Positions 10,001 through 22,959 are shown, numbered from the stretch's first letter. The stretch is DNA of 64,000 nucleotides from Xiphias gladius (GCF_016859285.1 NC_053402.1:6481031-6545030), one strand, 5' to 3'. Numbers and translations are program-made. Notes: generated by a model from the letters alone, not told the origin.

Positions 10001-13000
10001 TTTCGGTATACTTTAGTAGCAACACACTGTCTCTGCCTTGGGAAAGTGGTTATTTGCATACACCTGCTGATTTGGCAGAGATGGCTATTGGCAATGCATG
10101 ATATATCATGTGGAAAAAATAAAGAAAGATAAATAAAAATCACTATTAAGCTCCAAGGAGATGATTATGCATTAAAATGCTTTGAGGATGTGTGTGTGTG
10201 GTTTAGGCTTCATGTGATGTGGAAAAAGATGATTTGTATGGTTTTAAAACATTACTTCCCCATGTGATATTTTTAACTTCTATGCTATTTTCTGTTGTTT
10301 TTTTTTTTTTTTCCCAGATTGCATTGGACTGAATCCACTGACTTACTGTTCTGGAAACAGTGACTACAAGAATTTCACTCTCAAGTTTTACAAGTTAGAT
10401 GTTATGTTGTTTTTTAAACAAAATACATAAAAAGTTATTTTTACTTTACAGTTTTAACTCTGCATATTGAATTCTCTGTGTATCTCCAGGCTGATCAATG
10501 TCACAATTGACTTCCAGCTGAAGGCCATCAACATTCAGACCATTATAAACAATGAAATCCCTGACTGCTACACCTTTGCTATCACGGTGAACTATCTGTC
10601 ATATTATTTTTATTCCAGTGAACATCTTGCATTACAGTACAGGACAGATAGAAATCTCCTAATTTCGGCCACACTTGATCAAAACTGTAAATCTGCAGTT
10701 TTTCCAAATTGTATCTTAAAACAAGCAAACAGTTGTGTAAAAATTTTCAAACCCAGAGGCTGTATATTTATCCTGGTTCTTGTATGTGCTATCAGATTGT
10801 CATGGATAACAGGGCACACAGCGGCAAAGTTAAAATCAGTCTACACAACCAGGCATCCACAAAAGAATGTAAAGACCCCAATGTGTCTGGACATGGTGAG
10901 TAACTGACGGTGGATGAGCTGCAGTGGACAGATGATTGATAGAGATATTCATTTTTCATTCTTTTGATATCTGTAATTTCCTCAATTACGTTTGATCCCT
11001 CTCATTTCTCTCCTCTATCAGCGGAGAGCTATGCACGAGAGTTCTTTGATGTGCTGGTGGCGATAGTCTGTCTGTTGTCCCTGCTCCTTTGTGGGCGCTC
11101 CATCTTCAGAGGCATCCTCCTCCAATATGTAAGAAAGCAGACCAAACATTTATGCAGTATGAAATTTTTCTTTCAGTACTGTTTTATAAAATTTGCTTTA
11201 CTTGGTGACATACATTCAAAAGGACCGTGCATTATATATTATGGGATTAAGATGCACAGAAATGAAAGGTGCCCTGTGGAGTTTTCTAGTAAACAATGTT
11301 TACATTTAGTGTTTCTGACCAAATCACCTTTGTATTCTTGAGGTCTAACAATGTGTCTGACAAATGTGTTGAATTTGTACACTTCTCTTCCTTATAAAAC
11401 ATTTGCAAAACTGACTTGTTTGAAACCCCTTTGATTGTATGGCAACATGTCCAGGGTGTAGCCCACCTCTTGCCCAATGTCATTTTGGAAAGGCTCCTGG
11501 TGCAAACAAATGTGGGGAGCCCATCACACAAACATTTTTCTATTGCACTACTAGTGGTCAAACAGCCTGCTAAACAGAAGAGGAAGCATTATGCACACAA
11601 GGACCCAGTTTAGTGCCTTCCAGGGTCTTCCATATTACAGGAGTGGAATATCACCTTTAAAGGATAAGACTGCAGTTGTGTTATCAACAGCTTCTCATTG
11701 CATTGATAATCTCCCTTCCCAGGAGTACGTGCAGTTTTTTAAACACAGACTTAGCCGTAGTGTGAGCTGGGCAGACAGAATGGAGTTCATCAACGGCTGG
11801 TATATTCTGCTCATTATCAGTGATGTGTTCACCATTGTCGGCAGCTTCATCAAAATTGGGATAGAGTCCAAGGTAATATGGCACATGTTATTAGTAAGAC
11901 TGTTCACTGCCTTGAAGAAATTGTTACAGAAAAATTAACATTTCAAGATGAACTGAAAAAAGGTTTTTAAGCAGCACAATTACTGGTATTTAATGATATC
12001 ACTGTTATGATGCAGAATTTCTCATCATATGACATATGCGGTATCTTGCTGGGAACCTCCACTCTGCTGGTGTGGGTGGGAGTCATCCGCTACCTCAGCT
12101 TCTTTCAGAAATACAATGTACGTGAAAGACACACACACACACACACACAAAGATCATGTTAGCAGGATATCTTTTTTTCCTCTTTGTCTTGTGTGTCTGC
12201 CTTGCTGCTCTTTCTTTGAAGTGTAAATAAATTTTGATTATTCCCTCCCTCTCTTTTTTTCCCACAGATCTTGATTGTGACTCTAAGAGCTGCTTTTCCT
12301 AATGTTATCCGCTTTTGCTGCTGTGCAGCTGCCATTTATATGGGATATTGCTTCTGTGGATGGATTGTGCTAGGGCCCTATCATGCCAAGGTAGTGAAAA
12401 CAAACTCAGCAATGTCTCTGAACAGAAATGAACTGGCGTCATTCAGATCAGAAATACTGTACACCTCAGAACAGCTTATCATCTCCGTAGCTATGTATAA
12501 TTAATGAGAGAAGAAAATTGAAATTTATTAAATATGAATCTAACAGCATTCTGTTGGTATTTTGTTTTTTGCCTGCAATGTTATGTATGTGTAATGTGCA
12601 CATTACACACACACACATATGCAAAATTAAGAGAAAATTAGAGTTAATTAAAAGGAAACAGTTAAACAAAGACACGACACTACAAAAAATGTTTTAAAAG
12701 TTCCCTACATAAATTACCTTGCTAACATTGACCCTATGTACACAGTTTCGCTCCCTGTCCATGGTGTCAGAGTGCCTGTTTTCTCTGATCAACGGGGATG
12801 ACATGTTTGTAACGTTTGCTGAGATGGAGCAAAGCAGCACACTGGTGTGGATCTTCAGTCAGGTCTACCTTTACACCTTTATCTCACTCTTCATCTACAT
12901 GGTGCTGTCCCTCTTCATCGCACTCATCACCGGAGCCTACGATACTATTATGGTACAGTCTTTGGTTTGGTTTCATTTAGTTATGCACTTATTTGCTTGC

Positions 13001-13740
13001 ATCTTTATTCATGCTAGCAGCATGGCTCTAGGAATGGCAATGTCAGCCTGTCGGTCAGTCAGCCCACAAATTTGGTCCGGACTGAAATATCTGAATTATT
13101 AAATATATTATCATGACATTTTCTACAGACATTCATGGTTCCCAGACAATGAATCATGATGACTTTGGTGATCCCCTCATTGTTCCACTAGTGCCATTAT
13201 CAGGTCAAAATATCAGTTTGCTTAATACTTTGTTTATGACCAAGTACCTGCAATACTAATGACATCCCCTTCAGCCTCAGTTGTACTTCGTGTTTTGTGC
13301 TAATTAGCAAATGTAAGATGGTGAACATGGTAAACATTATACCTTCTAGACATCAGCATATTAGCATGCAAATGTTGGTATTTAGCTCAAAGTACTGCTG
13401 TGCCTAAGTACAGTCTCACAGAACCAATAAAAGCAAGTCAAAAAGAACATAAACTGTTCTTTTTGTTCTGAATAGTAGAAAGAAAAGAAGGACAACAGGT
13501 GACGGAAACTTCACCTGCTGAATTTGGAATGTTTAAAATGAGTTGTGAATCAGTGATGACATTAATATTTAGAAAATCTTCAGCTTTATGTTTGTTGTCC
13601 TACAGGCCCAAACACAGGACCAGGTGTGCGTCACTGACCTGCACGCATTTATCGCAGAGTGCATGGACACGCCCAACTCTGGCAAGTTCCGTGGGTCTGA
13701 GAGGTCGTCGTGCTCTTTCCTCTGCTGCTGTGACTGGTGA
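6977..13740 (+). CDS. mcoln1: Mucolipin-1 (TRPML1), lysosomal cation channel
   Basis: Thirteen coding exons: 6977-7019, 8136-8383, 8582-8743, 9808-9964, 10318-10393, 10490-10586, 10796-10895, 11022-11128, 11723-11872, 12016-12117, 12268-12390, 12746-12952, 13606-13740. All have GT-AG borders and the phases join to 1707 nt (568 aa; human 580). TRPML1 releases Ca2+ and other cations from late endosomes and lysosomes and is opened by PI(3,5)P2 (family knowledge). Visible: an N-terminal acidic dileucine (EKERLL, 15-20); a basic PI(3,5)P2-binding stretch (60-83); S1 at about 86-108; a luminal loop with the cysteines of the family's disulfides; S2-S5 in exons 8-11; pore filter NGDDMF at 471-476; S6 at about 497-520; and a CCC palmitoylation-type cluster at 564-566. 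Odd: the stop follows two residues after CCC, so the C-terminal dileucine tail of mammals is missing in this model. Teleosts can carry two mcoln1 copies; I cannot tell which this is. Confidence 0.95.
7590..7875 (+). repeat. Interspersed element B (ATTAATC-type), plus orientation, in mcoln1 intron 1
   Basis: Carries the characteristic phrases CAACAGTCCAAACCCCAAAG, CCAGCAAATGTTTGGCATTT and CTTGAAAAATGACTTTAACA, ending in GATTAATCAGCTCTGAA. The same phrases, often inverted, recur at about 20392-20540, 22960-23215, 23255-23562, 28085-28400 and 61265-61575. No coding capacity. Confidence 0.75.
9330..9560 (-). repeat. Interspersed element C (TTAGCATGC-rich), minus orientation, mcoln1 intron 3
   Basis: The segment with ACCATGTTCACCATCTTAGT and GTGTTAGCATGCAGACATTT is the inverted form of 13145-13435, which carries AAGATGGTGAACATGGTAAA and TTAGCATGCAAATG. 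At 9335-9364 it also holds a short hairpin (GTTGCTAGCTTGGT / ACCAAGCAAGCAAC, one mismatch). I recall this as a frequent teleost repeat. Confidence 0.65.
11262..11600 (+). repeat. Interspersed element D, mcoln1 intron 8
   Basis: Starts AAAGGTGCCCTGTGGAGTTT and continues with AAACAATGTTTACATTTAGT, ACATTTGCAAAACTGA and a terminal 'gcacta..agtggtcaaa' segment. The same order is found at 50842-51210, where the start reads AAAGGTGCCCGGTGGAGTTT. Both are on the plus strand and neither has a coding frame. Confidence 0.75.
12746..12952 (+). CDS. mcoln1: mcoln1 exon 12: pore helix, selectivity filter and S6
   Basis: This exon alone carries the pore domain. It opens with [20 protein letters not shown], where NGDD is the acidic selectivity filter, and closes with the S6 gate helix ending [16 protein letters not shown]. 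It is nearly identical to human TRPML1, apart from a shorter pore-turret segment (AEMEQSST, against AAMQAQQGRSS as I recall it). Conserved filter residues argue for a working channel. Confidence 0.95.
13145..13435 (+). repeat. Interspersed element C, plus orientation, mcoln1 intron 12
   Basis: Carries TTGTGCTAATTAGCAAATGT-like and AAGATGGTGAACATGGTAAA phrases and ends near GCCTAAGTACAGTCTCACAG. It is inverted relative to 9330-9560, so the two copies flank mcoln1 exons 4-12 in opposite orientation. Confidence 0.7.
13606..13740 (+). CDS. mcoln1: mcoln1 terminal coding exon
   Basis: Encodes the cytosolic C-tail (residues 525-568): [19 protein letters not shown] is clearly family sequence, followed by SFLCCCDW and a TGA. 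The last codon overlaps a possible donor (GTGAAG at 13737). If it is used with the acceptor at 13896, the tail would run on to a stop at 13997-13999 through a cysteine- and acid-containing stretch, still without the mammalian LLVN ending. Both readings lack the usual C-terminal dileucine. Confidence 0.8.
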   Translation, partial: AQTQDQVCVTDLHAFIAECMDTPNSGKFRGSERSSCSFLCCCDW

Positions 13741-16700
13741 AGAGGAGAAGGAAGATGCACAGAGGGAGTAAGCGGTGTATGTGTGGATGCAAAATATATA
13801 TATATATATATTTTTTTTTTTTTTCTGTATTTAAAGCACCAACTTCCTCTCCAGTGACAGCTGACTGCAATTTCATTCTTTTTTCCATAAACCCAGCAGG
13901 GATGATAAATGCCTTGAGAGTGAACCTACTACCTTAAGACTGCATTGTCCTCTACGGCCGTGCTTGAATTTTGCATTTAAATTTGTGCTGGAGCAGTAGA
14001 AGGCACTGCACAGTCACAGGCCCAATAACCTGTTTGAGCTTTTGTACTAGGGATTTGATGACTAGATGCATAATGCCAGTAAACACATTCATTGCTGTGG
14101 AATGGACACAGGGTTCACGAAGTAAAATGGATGCAAATGTTCACTTGAATTATCCACTATGTATAAGGTTTTTATTAATTTATTGTCCACATGGCTACCT
14201 AGGATATATTATTTTTGTGACTCTTAATTATGTAAATATGTCATCTGGATCTTCATATCGGAGGTAGAATTGACAGAAGAGACAACCAGGCAAGCTGAAA
14301 AAAACAGCAATCATTAGTTGCTGTATGTATGCATTTTTTTCCGCAACATTTTCACTCAAGGCTGTTGATCCGTTCCTATTTTCAATCTTCACTCCTTGTC
14401 CTCTTTGTTGATGTCTTCCTGTGACTGAAAGGAGATGATGGCTGCATGAGGAAGGACAAGCCCTGCAGCCAACCAGTTAGTCATCAATATGTATGAGCTT
14501 TTTCTGCTTTAAAGAGCCAGGTGCACACTAATGCACTGCAAGATAGGGTATTTTCACCGTTTAGTTTAAAGTGCTCCCTGCAAGGCTGTAAAATAATATT
14601 CATATAGAATATCGGGGTTCTAAACATTGTCAAGGGATGTTTAAAGAAAGGTGTGTTCTAGTAGAATATTTTAATAATAATTCTAATTCATCTGGTCTTA
14701 CTTTTTTTTCTCTTATGATATAAGATTTAGCTACTGTCTTATTAATAGATTATAACAAGCTCAATTACTAAGATGTTAAAGTAGCGAAGTTGAATTTTCA
14801 ACTCCAGGAAATAGGAAAAAGTGGGTAATTAGCTTTAGGTACAGCTGTTTCACCAGCTAGCCTTAACTAGCCACTGTTTGTTTAGTTTGGTTTTTACTTT
14901 TGTTTTCTACTTCTTGTGAATTTTTCACGTGGTTTTTATCCCTGAAAGACATCTCTAAGGTATAATATTTTTTATTGAAAGGTACAATGTCAGAAAGTCC
15001 GATTCCTGACTTAGCTAATTTTTGAAAAAATAAGTATCAGATTTGGACACTATCATTACACTGATATTGAAGCAATGTATAAAGGGTTAATAGCTCATTC
15101 ATTTTATTTGTGAATGACTAAAGGCATCTCCACAAACCAGCAGTTCTTCATTGATGCTTACTATAGAACTGTTACTATAGAAACTAATTGAAATGGTAAT
15201 GTCATACCAGCATGCTATGTAAGGTCAAATGAAGGGCACTCTTCAGTGGAAGAGGGACATGCACTGCACAAAGTTTGCATCCGGATAAAAGGGAACAAAG
15301 GGATTTGAGATGCAACACATATGTTTGATAATTTTGTATTTTTTGATAATTGATTACTGACATGTTTATTTAAATTAATTGATATTGTTTACAATTTCAA
15401 CAGGTAGAGCGTGTTTTTCTTTTAACAAGTGTTTATGTACAATTTGCATACACTTACTTATTTGCACTTCATGAAAACCAATGTACAACTAAATTTGATT
15501 TAAATGTGTCACATGGGAGCCATATAGCACAATGGAGCACTTCTGGGAATGTTCTTTTAAAGCAATTTTGATTTAATGGTAACAGTATTACTGTTCACTA
15601 TGTTTGTCTACTTGCAGTATATTCTGTATGCTGTCTTAACTATTTTACCTCATTCTAAGAAGAAGCAAGAGATAGCTAAAAGAGGGTTGTCTGTTAATGT
15701 GTAGGAGGACGTTGTACAGGTTTTACCCTCATTTGTATTGAATATTTTCTGTGAAGATGCTGCCTTCTGAATGAAAGTAGACATCAGCAAAATAAACTGG
15801 AAACATACAGAAATTGTGTCAAGAATACTGAGAAAAGTAGTGAAGGCTAGTGTTCTGGTATCAAGGTTTTTTTTTTTTCTTTTGTATTTTCTGTTCCACA
15901 GCAGACACATCTCCATCCACTTTTAGTAGTCAGCTGCTCAAATTCTTAAAGGGAAGTTCAGTTGTCTACAATATTATCAACAACATGTCTACATTTTATT
16001 CAGCTAAGTATGGTATCTATTACCACTGATCTGTTTATAAAGTAGTGTAAAAATAAATGCATTAATTAAGCCAGGAAAAAATCACTTTTTCTTCACGTGC
16101 CACTAACCAGTGGTCCGGTCCAATGGTGCAGAGGTACCTTTGGGACACATTTTACACCAGAGTGCAGATTAGCATTTGACATTTTCAAATACGGTATAGA
16201 GCCCCAAAAATTTATGACGTAATAATATGAATAAATAAATATATATGATAATATTTATGATATTTGAATTATCATTCTCATTTTCATAGTACCATACTTT
16301 TATTGGATATAATTTTATTTAATGATTACATATTTATATATTACATATTTGTTGGCTAGAGCGAGCACAGAACAAGTTGTGTGACTTCTTTAGAACTGAA
16401 ATGCTACCAGGGTAACTCTGAATTAACCAGCTAACTGGCTAAATTTGATAGCAGTTGCTGAGCTTGCTTGCTTAACAGAGGCAGCAGGCACTACCACTGC
16501 CATAAAAAGTGAAATAAAAACACAAAAACTCATAAAAACTGTTACTATGAAAATAAGGACATTGAAGTAGCATTTCATAAGAAGTAGTTGAGTTTTAATT
16601 ATTTCTTAAAATATTTCACAATTGTATTGTTTCATTTATATGTTTTATGCATTTCAATAATTTGATTATTTACTTCATAATGTCTTTATTTATTTAAAGT

Positions 16701-19437
16701 TAAAAAAAGAGACACTCTGGGGCTCTATATCACTATGGGAACAAAAAGGCCTAAAACCTATGGGATGTTGAAATCACCCACTGCATATTTACATTTTTCA
16801 TGAACTGTCCAGCGTATGGTGTGATAGATTAAGAAAATGGATAGATGCAATACAAAGCTTGGATCTCAGGAGGAGAGGTGGAGTGAAACATTCAGAAAGA
16901 GAGGGGTTTTCTGCCTTCATTTAAGATAAATAATGCTGAGAGTATAATTAAAGTACTTAACCTTCAAGTTTATTATAGGGGATAACTTAGGGGACAGACA
17001 AGATCAAGGCTGATATGCGTACACTCAGTCCTTAGTGCAGTGGAGTGGTATAGTTGTCTAATATCCTTAGTACCTACATGCATTATTTACTCAGGAAAGC
17101 TACCAGGGCTGAGTTGAGGCTCTTAAAATCAGACTGCCAGGAACTGTCCAGCCTGCTCTGGACATCATCAGGTTTCAGGGTAAAGCTGATTAAACAGTCC
17201 CATAGAGAAAACACACTGTGGAGCAGGGCCTTTCAGCTTGTTTCTACCTTTTTAACTGCATTAACATGGCAACTCACAACCAATCCTTGATGAAATGACT
17301 ACAATAATAGTCATCAGGGATCTGGACACAGGTTACAAGGTTATTTATCTGTATTTGCATTAGCATCATCACCATATTCTGTGGGGGATATATGTATACT
17401 CTGTCTTGCACACACATTGCAGAAGAGAATACACGATATATGATAATGGTCCATTAATGAGGTTCTTTTACATTGCCTGTGCATCCTTCTATACATGTTT
17501 CCTGTCAGTGAGTCCAGAAGCAACCTGCATGTTAATGATATGCTGTGCTGGCATGTTGTGCTCTTTAGGGAGTCCATGTTGTGCAAAACAGCCACGCTGG
17601 CATGTGCTAACCTGTATCTGCCTGGTATTCATTCACACATGCCACTGTTTGTGAGATAATAATATTTGCGTTATTAGAGTTTGAACTGTAATGCATGGTA
17701 ATTCCTCTGGTGCATTTTGAAGCCACTTGTGCTAAGAGGGGTTTGATTTGTGAATATCTCTACAAAAAGATGGCGACTGTGTCTGATGTGATGGGTGTGT
17801 CTCTCTGACTAGCAGGAGATTCAGACCTCTGTACAATCTGACTGTACATAATGAGACAAAGAGAGCATGCCTGTATCTGCTGCTACTTAAATAACTAACG
17901 TTTTGTGTAAGAGTTTGTCAAAGGTAGAAGACCCCTGACTGGAGGCCAGGTTTTGTGGCTTGACTGAGTGCCAGCCCTTTTGTGCTGTGGCTACCCCAGC
18001 TGGACTGTGGGCCAAGGGGAAAAAACAATGAGATAAATAACACAGGAACTGTGCAGCGGGGTACACAGCTCTGCCCCTTCCTGTCTCCGCTGCCACGCAC
18101 CACCGCCTGTGTGAAAAAACACCTTCCTCTCTTTGTTGTGCCTAGTTGACCATGCCAATACGTCCATCAGCATCAGGCCAGCAGGCATCGAACTCTCCGG
18201 AGTCCCCACCCTCTTCCTGGTCTCCTTCCATGTCTTTCACACACACCTGCATGCATACTGCATGATCATGTTTACACAATGAAATCCACTCACAGCTACA
18301 GTGCAGTATGTGGGTGTCATTTTTATATTTGAATAACTTGATTATATTTTAATAACTTGTTTAATCCTGCAGATATTCATGTGGGTATGACTTGACCTTC
18401 CATTATGATTCACCAGCAAGACAAGTGGAATTGTTGAACAGCACTGAGCAATAGGAAGAATTAATTGATGGGAGGTGCAGCCTTCTAAGCTGACAGACAG
18501 AGTAGTCTGAAGTCAGTCCAATTCAGAGAAGCACAAGCAAAACTACCTATGGAAATCTGACCAAGAGAGATAAAGAGAAACCAAGAGATAATATGTTTTT
18601 TTTCCCAGTCAGGTGCATATGTGGTATATGTTTTCAGTTTTGCACCATATATTTCCACACTGAGCTCAGACAAGTATTGCAGGGCCAAATCTCCCCTCTC
18701 CACCATTTGGAAAGGGAAGAGTGCACCACAGACTCGAAATGAAAAGAAGCCCATCCAGAACAGACCAGTACACAAAAGCCTGGCTCATGTAGACAGGGGC
18801 AGGCGGCTGATGGGAGCTGAGCAGCAGCGCAGCAGACAGACAGGCAGACAGGCAGCATGCCCACCCAGACTATCTCTGATGAAAAGCCCCGTTCTGGTGA
18901 GGAGCATGGCACACAGAAACAAAAGCTTTTAAGCCATGAAACAACGCCCCTCAGTGTCTATTTGTGACTGAGTGAAAACACACAACTTAACCAAAAGGCT
19001 CGCATACTTTATCTGCTACTCCTTGCTGTCTTAATTTCTTGCTGGCAAGCACACGCTTTTCAATTACTTTCTTCATATTTCAGCTCTGTTCACTCATCTC
19101 TGTGACAGACTGAACTTGCAGGCAGGTGTACATGTTAACCTTCGTCCATTCTAAACAGCCTTTAAGGTTTGATGCTTGCAGGAAATTTGAATGTTTAGAC
19201 TAATAAACAAAAAAATGTGCAAGGCCCTCAATCTTATATACATATTACTAGCACAATTACATCCTAATTTTGAAATAACTTGTCAAAAATAACATCAAAA
19301 TAATCATAATTACAATGTTGCAATCAACAGGTCTGAAATGTCCTGAGAGATATTAAATTCTTGATGCAACAGTCACTTTGAAGGCAGACAATGCCGGCAA
19401 AATGATGCATGTGGGGCAGCAGTAATGCACCGTTTAA

Positions 19438-19518
<81 letters not shown>

Positions 19519-20391
19519 CGTGCATGGAGAAACGAAGAAAGGGGTTTGAAGAGGAGAGAAAGAGGGGTGAAGGGGCCTAAGAGGGAGGGCAACAGACAAC
19601 CAGGAGAAACGCGGGCAAGAAAGTAGGGTGTCTTGCAAGAGGTGACATCATCCTTAATTTGAATAATCCCCCAGCCTGCGAGGTGATTGGCTGCTCTTAG
19701 AGAAAGCAGAGTTCCCCTGCTATTCGCTATTCACCCCTTTCAATTTCAGCATGGCACGCTGTGGTGGTGAATGTTGCCTTCATGGACTCGTAGCAAGCTC
19801 CTATTTCTGAAGTTGGAATTAGTAACGAAAAAAAATAAGGTATTTTTTCTTTATTTTCCCTCAGAATATGTAGTATGAGGGTGTGCTAGGCAATATTACA
19901 CCAGGCATAACCGAACCACCATTCATCCATCCATTTATTTACTTTAAAAAGACTGGTGGGGAAGATAAAGGGCGTAGGAAACAACCTTAATTAACATTAT
20001 GAAAATTATTGCAGTGTTTGCGCATCTTACTGGAATAACAAAATTTGGTTTGTTTTTAATCATGCCTCTGTTAAAAATGAAATCGATCTCGATTTATTTT
20101 TCAGTATTTTTAAACCCAGGACTGACCAGCTTTCCAGGGCGGATCTAGACATCATACAAAGAGATCTATAAAGGCTGAAAATTAGACCTGTCAAACAGGT
20201 GTAACCGATAATATAATTTAATAACAGCTGCATAGCTGCTTGGCAGTACATATTCCTAAACAAATTTGCAATTAAAGAGGAACTCTGCAAGTAACGAACT
20301 CTGTCTCTCACAAGTGCCCCAACTTTATGGGAGTAGGACACTAAATTCCTGGAGTACACCTTTAATTATGATATCACAAACCAACTGACCA
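13741..20391 (+). other. mcoln1 3' UTR and long intergenic stretch
   Basis: About 6.6 kb without a supported gene. AATAAA-like hexamers occur near 15790, 16050 and 16230 and could end the mcoln1 mRNA. A short (AT)n-poly(T) tract lies at about 13794-13823. Local CAGACAGG repeats occur at 18832-18858 and a long TG run at 19441-19514. Open frames here, up to about 100 codons, show no family features and include microsatellite translations. Confidence 0.45.
19441..19514. repeat. (TG)n microsatellite, 74 bp uninterrupted
   Basis: Thirty-seven perfect TG units, about 1.4 kb upstream of the promoter-like block at 20.85-21.2 kb. The lack of interruptions suggests it is young and probably polymorphic. 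Confidence 0.98.
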
Positions 20392-20540
20392 GGGCTGCAA
20401 CTAATGATTATTTTAATGATTAAACTGCTGAATATTTTCTCAATCAACCATTTAATTGTTTGGTCATTAAAATGTAGGAGAATAGTGAAAATGTACATGA
20501 CTCTCTCTTGGCTGGGACCACTACCTTCCTGCAGTCTGCG
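20392..20540 (+). repeat. Interspersed element B, partial, plus orientation
   Basis: Starts AGGGCTGCAACTAATGATTA and includes TTTAATTGTTTGGTCATTAA and an AATAGTGAAAATGTACAT segment, then breaks off. It represents the left third of the element. Confidence 0.7.
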
Positions 20541-20599
20541 CTTGATGTCTGTCAGCCAAGAAGTAGTCTGGTACATAATCCGAGTAAGACTTTGAATAG

Positions 20600-20700
20600 T
20601 CGTTTTTACGTTTGGACAGAGCCAGTTTAGTCGTTTCCCCGGTTTAAATTCTTTATGCCAGGCTAGGCTAAGATAATTACCTGTATCTTCATATTTAGAT
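20600..20700 (-). repeat. Fragment of the fold-back element
   Basis: Contains a degraded arm of the element (TTTCCCCGGTTTAAATTCTT, followed by a GCTAGGCTAAG segment and CTTCATATTTAG), in the same order as the right arm at 6353-6420. Only about 100 bp remain. Confidence 0.45.
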
Positions 20701-20839
20701 TAATGTTACTTTACAGCTATGAATATTGAATTAATCTTATCATCTAGTGTTAACTTTTGCCAGGAAAGAGACTATGCATAAATTTTCATGGGTCTTTCGT
20801 GTGTAGACCTTTCATTATTCCGACATTTCCAGCAGCACC

Positions 20840-21195
20840 TGAAGGCAGCGGCAGTCCTCTTCTCTCCTCCGCCTGTCCATCCATCCGTTCACCGGTGTAT
20901 TATCGTGTATGTGTGTGTGTTGAGTGGGGACTGAAGCGTCATTTTCCTCCTTTCTTCCTTTCAGTGAACGCGCATCACTTGTGAAAAACGGCACTTCAGA
21001 CCCAGAAGTTTATTGTCACTTCGCTCGGCTCGCTACGCTCTCCCGCGATTTTCTTCCGTACTTCCCGGTTTCATTTTTATACTCGTCTCACTTTCTGTTT
21101 TTTTTTTTTTTTTCTGACTCGAAGATTCAGTCGGGGCGTACTGGCTAACACTGGGCGTAGCTGGAGAGGATTTTAGCTCGCCGCTGCACCAACTG
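20840..21195 (+). promoter_or_regulatory. Promoter-like block and 5' noncoding exon, probably of prr36
   Basis: Noticeably richer in GC and CpG than its surroundings (for example 20995-21060 and 21126-21190), and ending at a strong donor, AACTG|GTAAGG (intron from 21196). I find no downstream acceptor that gives a coding continuation before the prr36 exon at 35414, whose first 105 nt are noncoding. The simplest reading is a noncoding first exon joined over a 14.2-kb intron. The exact start site cannot be placed. Confidence 0.5.
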
Positions 21196-22959
21196 GTAAG
21201 GGTGAGATTGTTTTAGCTGTAGCTAGCATGCTAGCGTCAGTTTGTAACTACTGTTTGGCTAATTAACCTTTATTAAAACTGACTCTTAAAATTATAGTTA
21301 AATCTTTCGTCCGTTATAGACGTTCGAGTCTCAGTTGTATTTACCATGTTATTACTTGGGATTCTTAATTTTAACACCAAACGTTGCATCGGAATTATGG
21401 TGGCTTTTTGTGTAAATGAATTTTCCTGCTAAACATGCAGTTTAAGCTGTTTTGTTTTAGTGTCGCTGCATCGTTTTGTCGATGAGCCACCGTGCTTCAG
21501 ATTCACTTTGATTCCTATGGAAAGGGGTTGATGGGGCGGTGGCAGACTGCATGGTAGCTGGAAGTGCCCAGCCGATCTGTTATCTAAAACAGTTACATTG
21601 TTTTAATTAATGCTTGTTTTCGTTTATTGGACGTTTTCCCTCTTTGTGTGACCATTTTGTCTGCCTTTCCCCTCCCTACACTTTTAATTCATACCTCCCC
21701 TCTTTCTCTATCCTCCATCGCTGATGCCCATTGTTCTGCGATGGGCCAAGTGGAGTGTGAGCGCTGAGAAATTTTTCAGTCGCCTAATAATTTTGCAGAT
21801 GTCCACTTAGTTTTCTTGTCAACTAAATAAAATAACATCGAGGCATTTTTGGCATGTTACAGCAATAATTTCCTCAGACCTTCGAGGGAGTGTGTAAAGC
21901 TGAAATATCTTTGAGAAGGTTGTGAACAGACTCAAGCTGGCATGTTATCAGATGTGATTAATGTCACCCCCAAACGTGATCAGCTATTGTGGTGTGAGAG
22001 TTGAGGCTGGAGGGGCCTGTAGCTGCTCCTTCACTGAGTCTTTTCGGAAAGTGAGTGCAACAAGACAGATTACAATCCCCTCTGTAGAACAATGGGGAGG
22101 AGAAAACACTGCCAGTTCCCAAAGCCTGGCCAAGAGCATTTAATAACGATGAACATGCAAGCACTGAAAATCTTTATCCTTAGCCCACAACACTGTTCTC
22201 TTCCCATGACGCAGACAGCGACACAAATTGTATAAAGCTTTGTGGCCACAGTGGGCAAGGGTTGGTCAATAACGTGTGGTGATTGACCATGACTTATAGA
22301 TGTCATCCTGAGTAAATTGCATCCCAGGGCGACTAATATGAGCACTTGTAAGGCGCTGCCATGCAGGGCTTGGAGACACTCCAGGACTCTTAAATCAGAG
22401 GTGGGCTAAGCCATCAACTAGTCCACCCCACCCCCAGCCCCCCTGGTGCATGGATGAGAGAATGGCTGACTAACAGTGTTGGTGGATGAGGCAGTGAAAT
22501 GGAGGACAGTCAGGCAGTCTAATGCAATCATGTGAAATTAAATTTAGCTGCTATTAAAACCACACTCTGTTTTATGAAGTTATTTTAGATGGTCTTAAAA
22601 AGATTATTAGATGGAGGATGAAGATTACTGCCAGAGGCATTCTGTGTGTGGTTAGGATTTGTCTGAAACTATACTTGAATAAATGAAGCTGATTATTGTA
22701 ACTGAAAGAAATATATATACAAAATGCGCACAATAATCTCCTTTCCATTGTGGAGTGGACTGCAGTTAGTTTCGTCTTTGCTACTGTGGGGTTTTATTAG
22801 GATGTATTAGCAGACCTGCGCTCTGTTGGAAGGGTTAGAATCAAGGATGTGAGTGTTTACAGTGTTAGCTGCTCCGTGTAACAAGCCTGAGAGTGCACTG
22901 CCAGTGTCTGAAACAATCCTCCTTACACAGAGGGGCTATACATTTATAAATATAACAAC

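Noticed and set aside
10467-10907. A single 146-codon frame over mcoln1 exons 6 and 7
   Set aside because: It reads through an intron; the family sequence is only at 10490-10586 and 10796-10895.
19324-19638. Open frames with poly-His-Thr or poly-Cys-Val stretches
   Set aside because: Translations of the (TG)n microsatellite.
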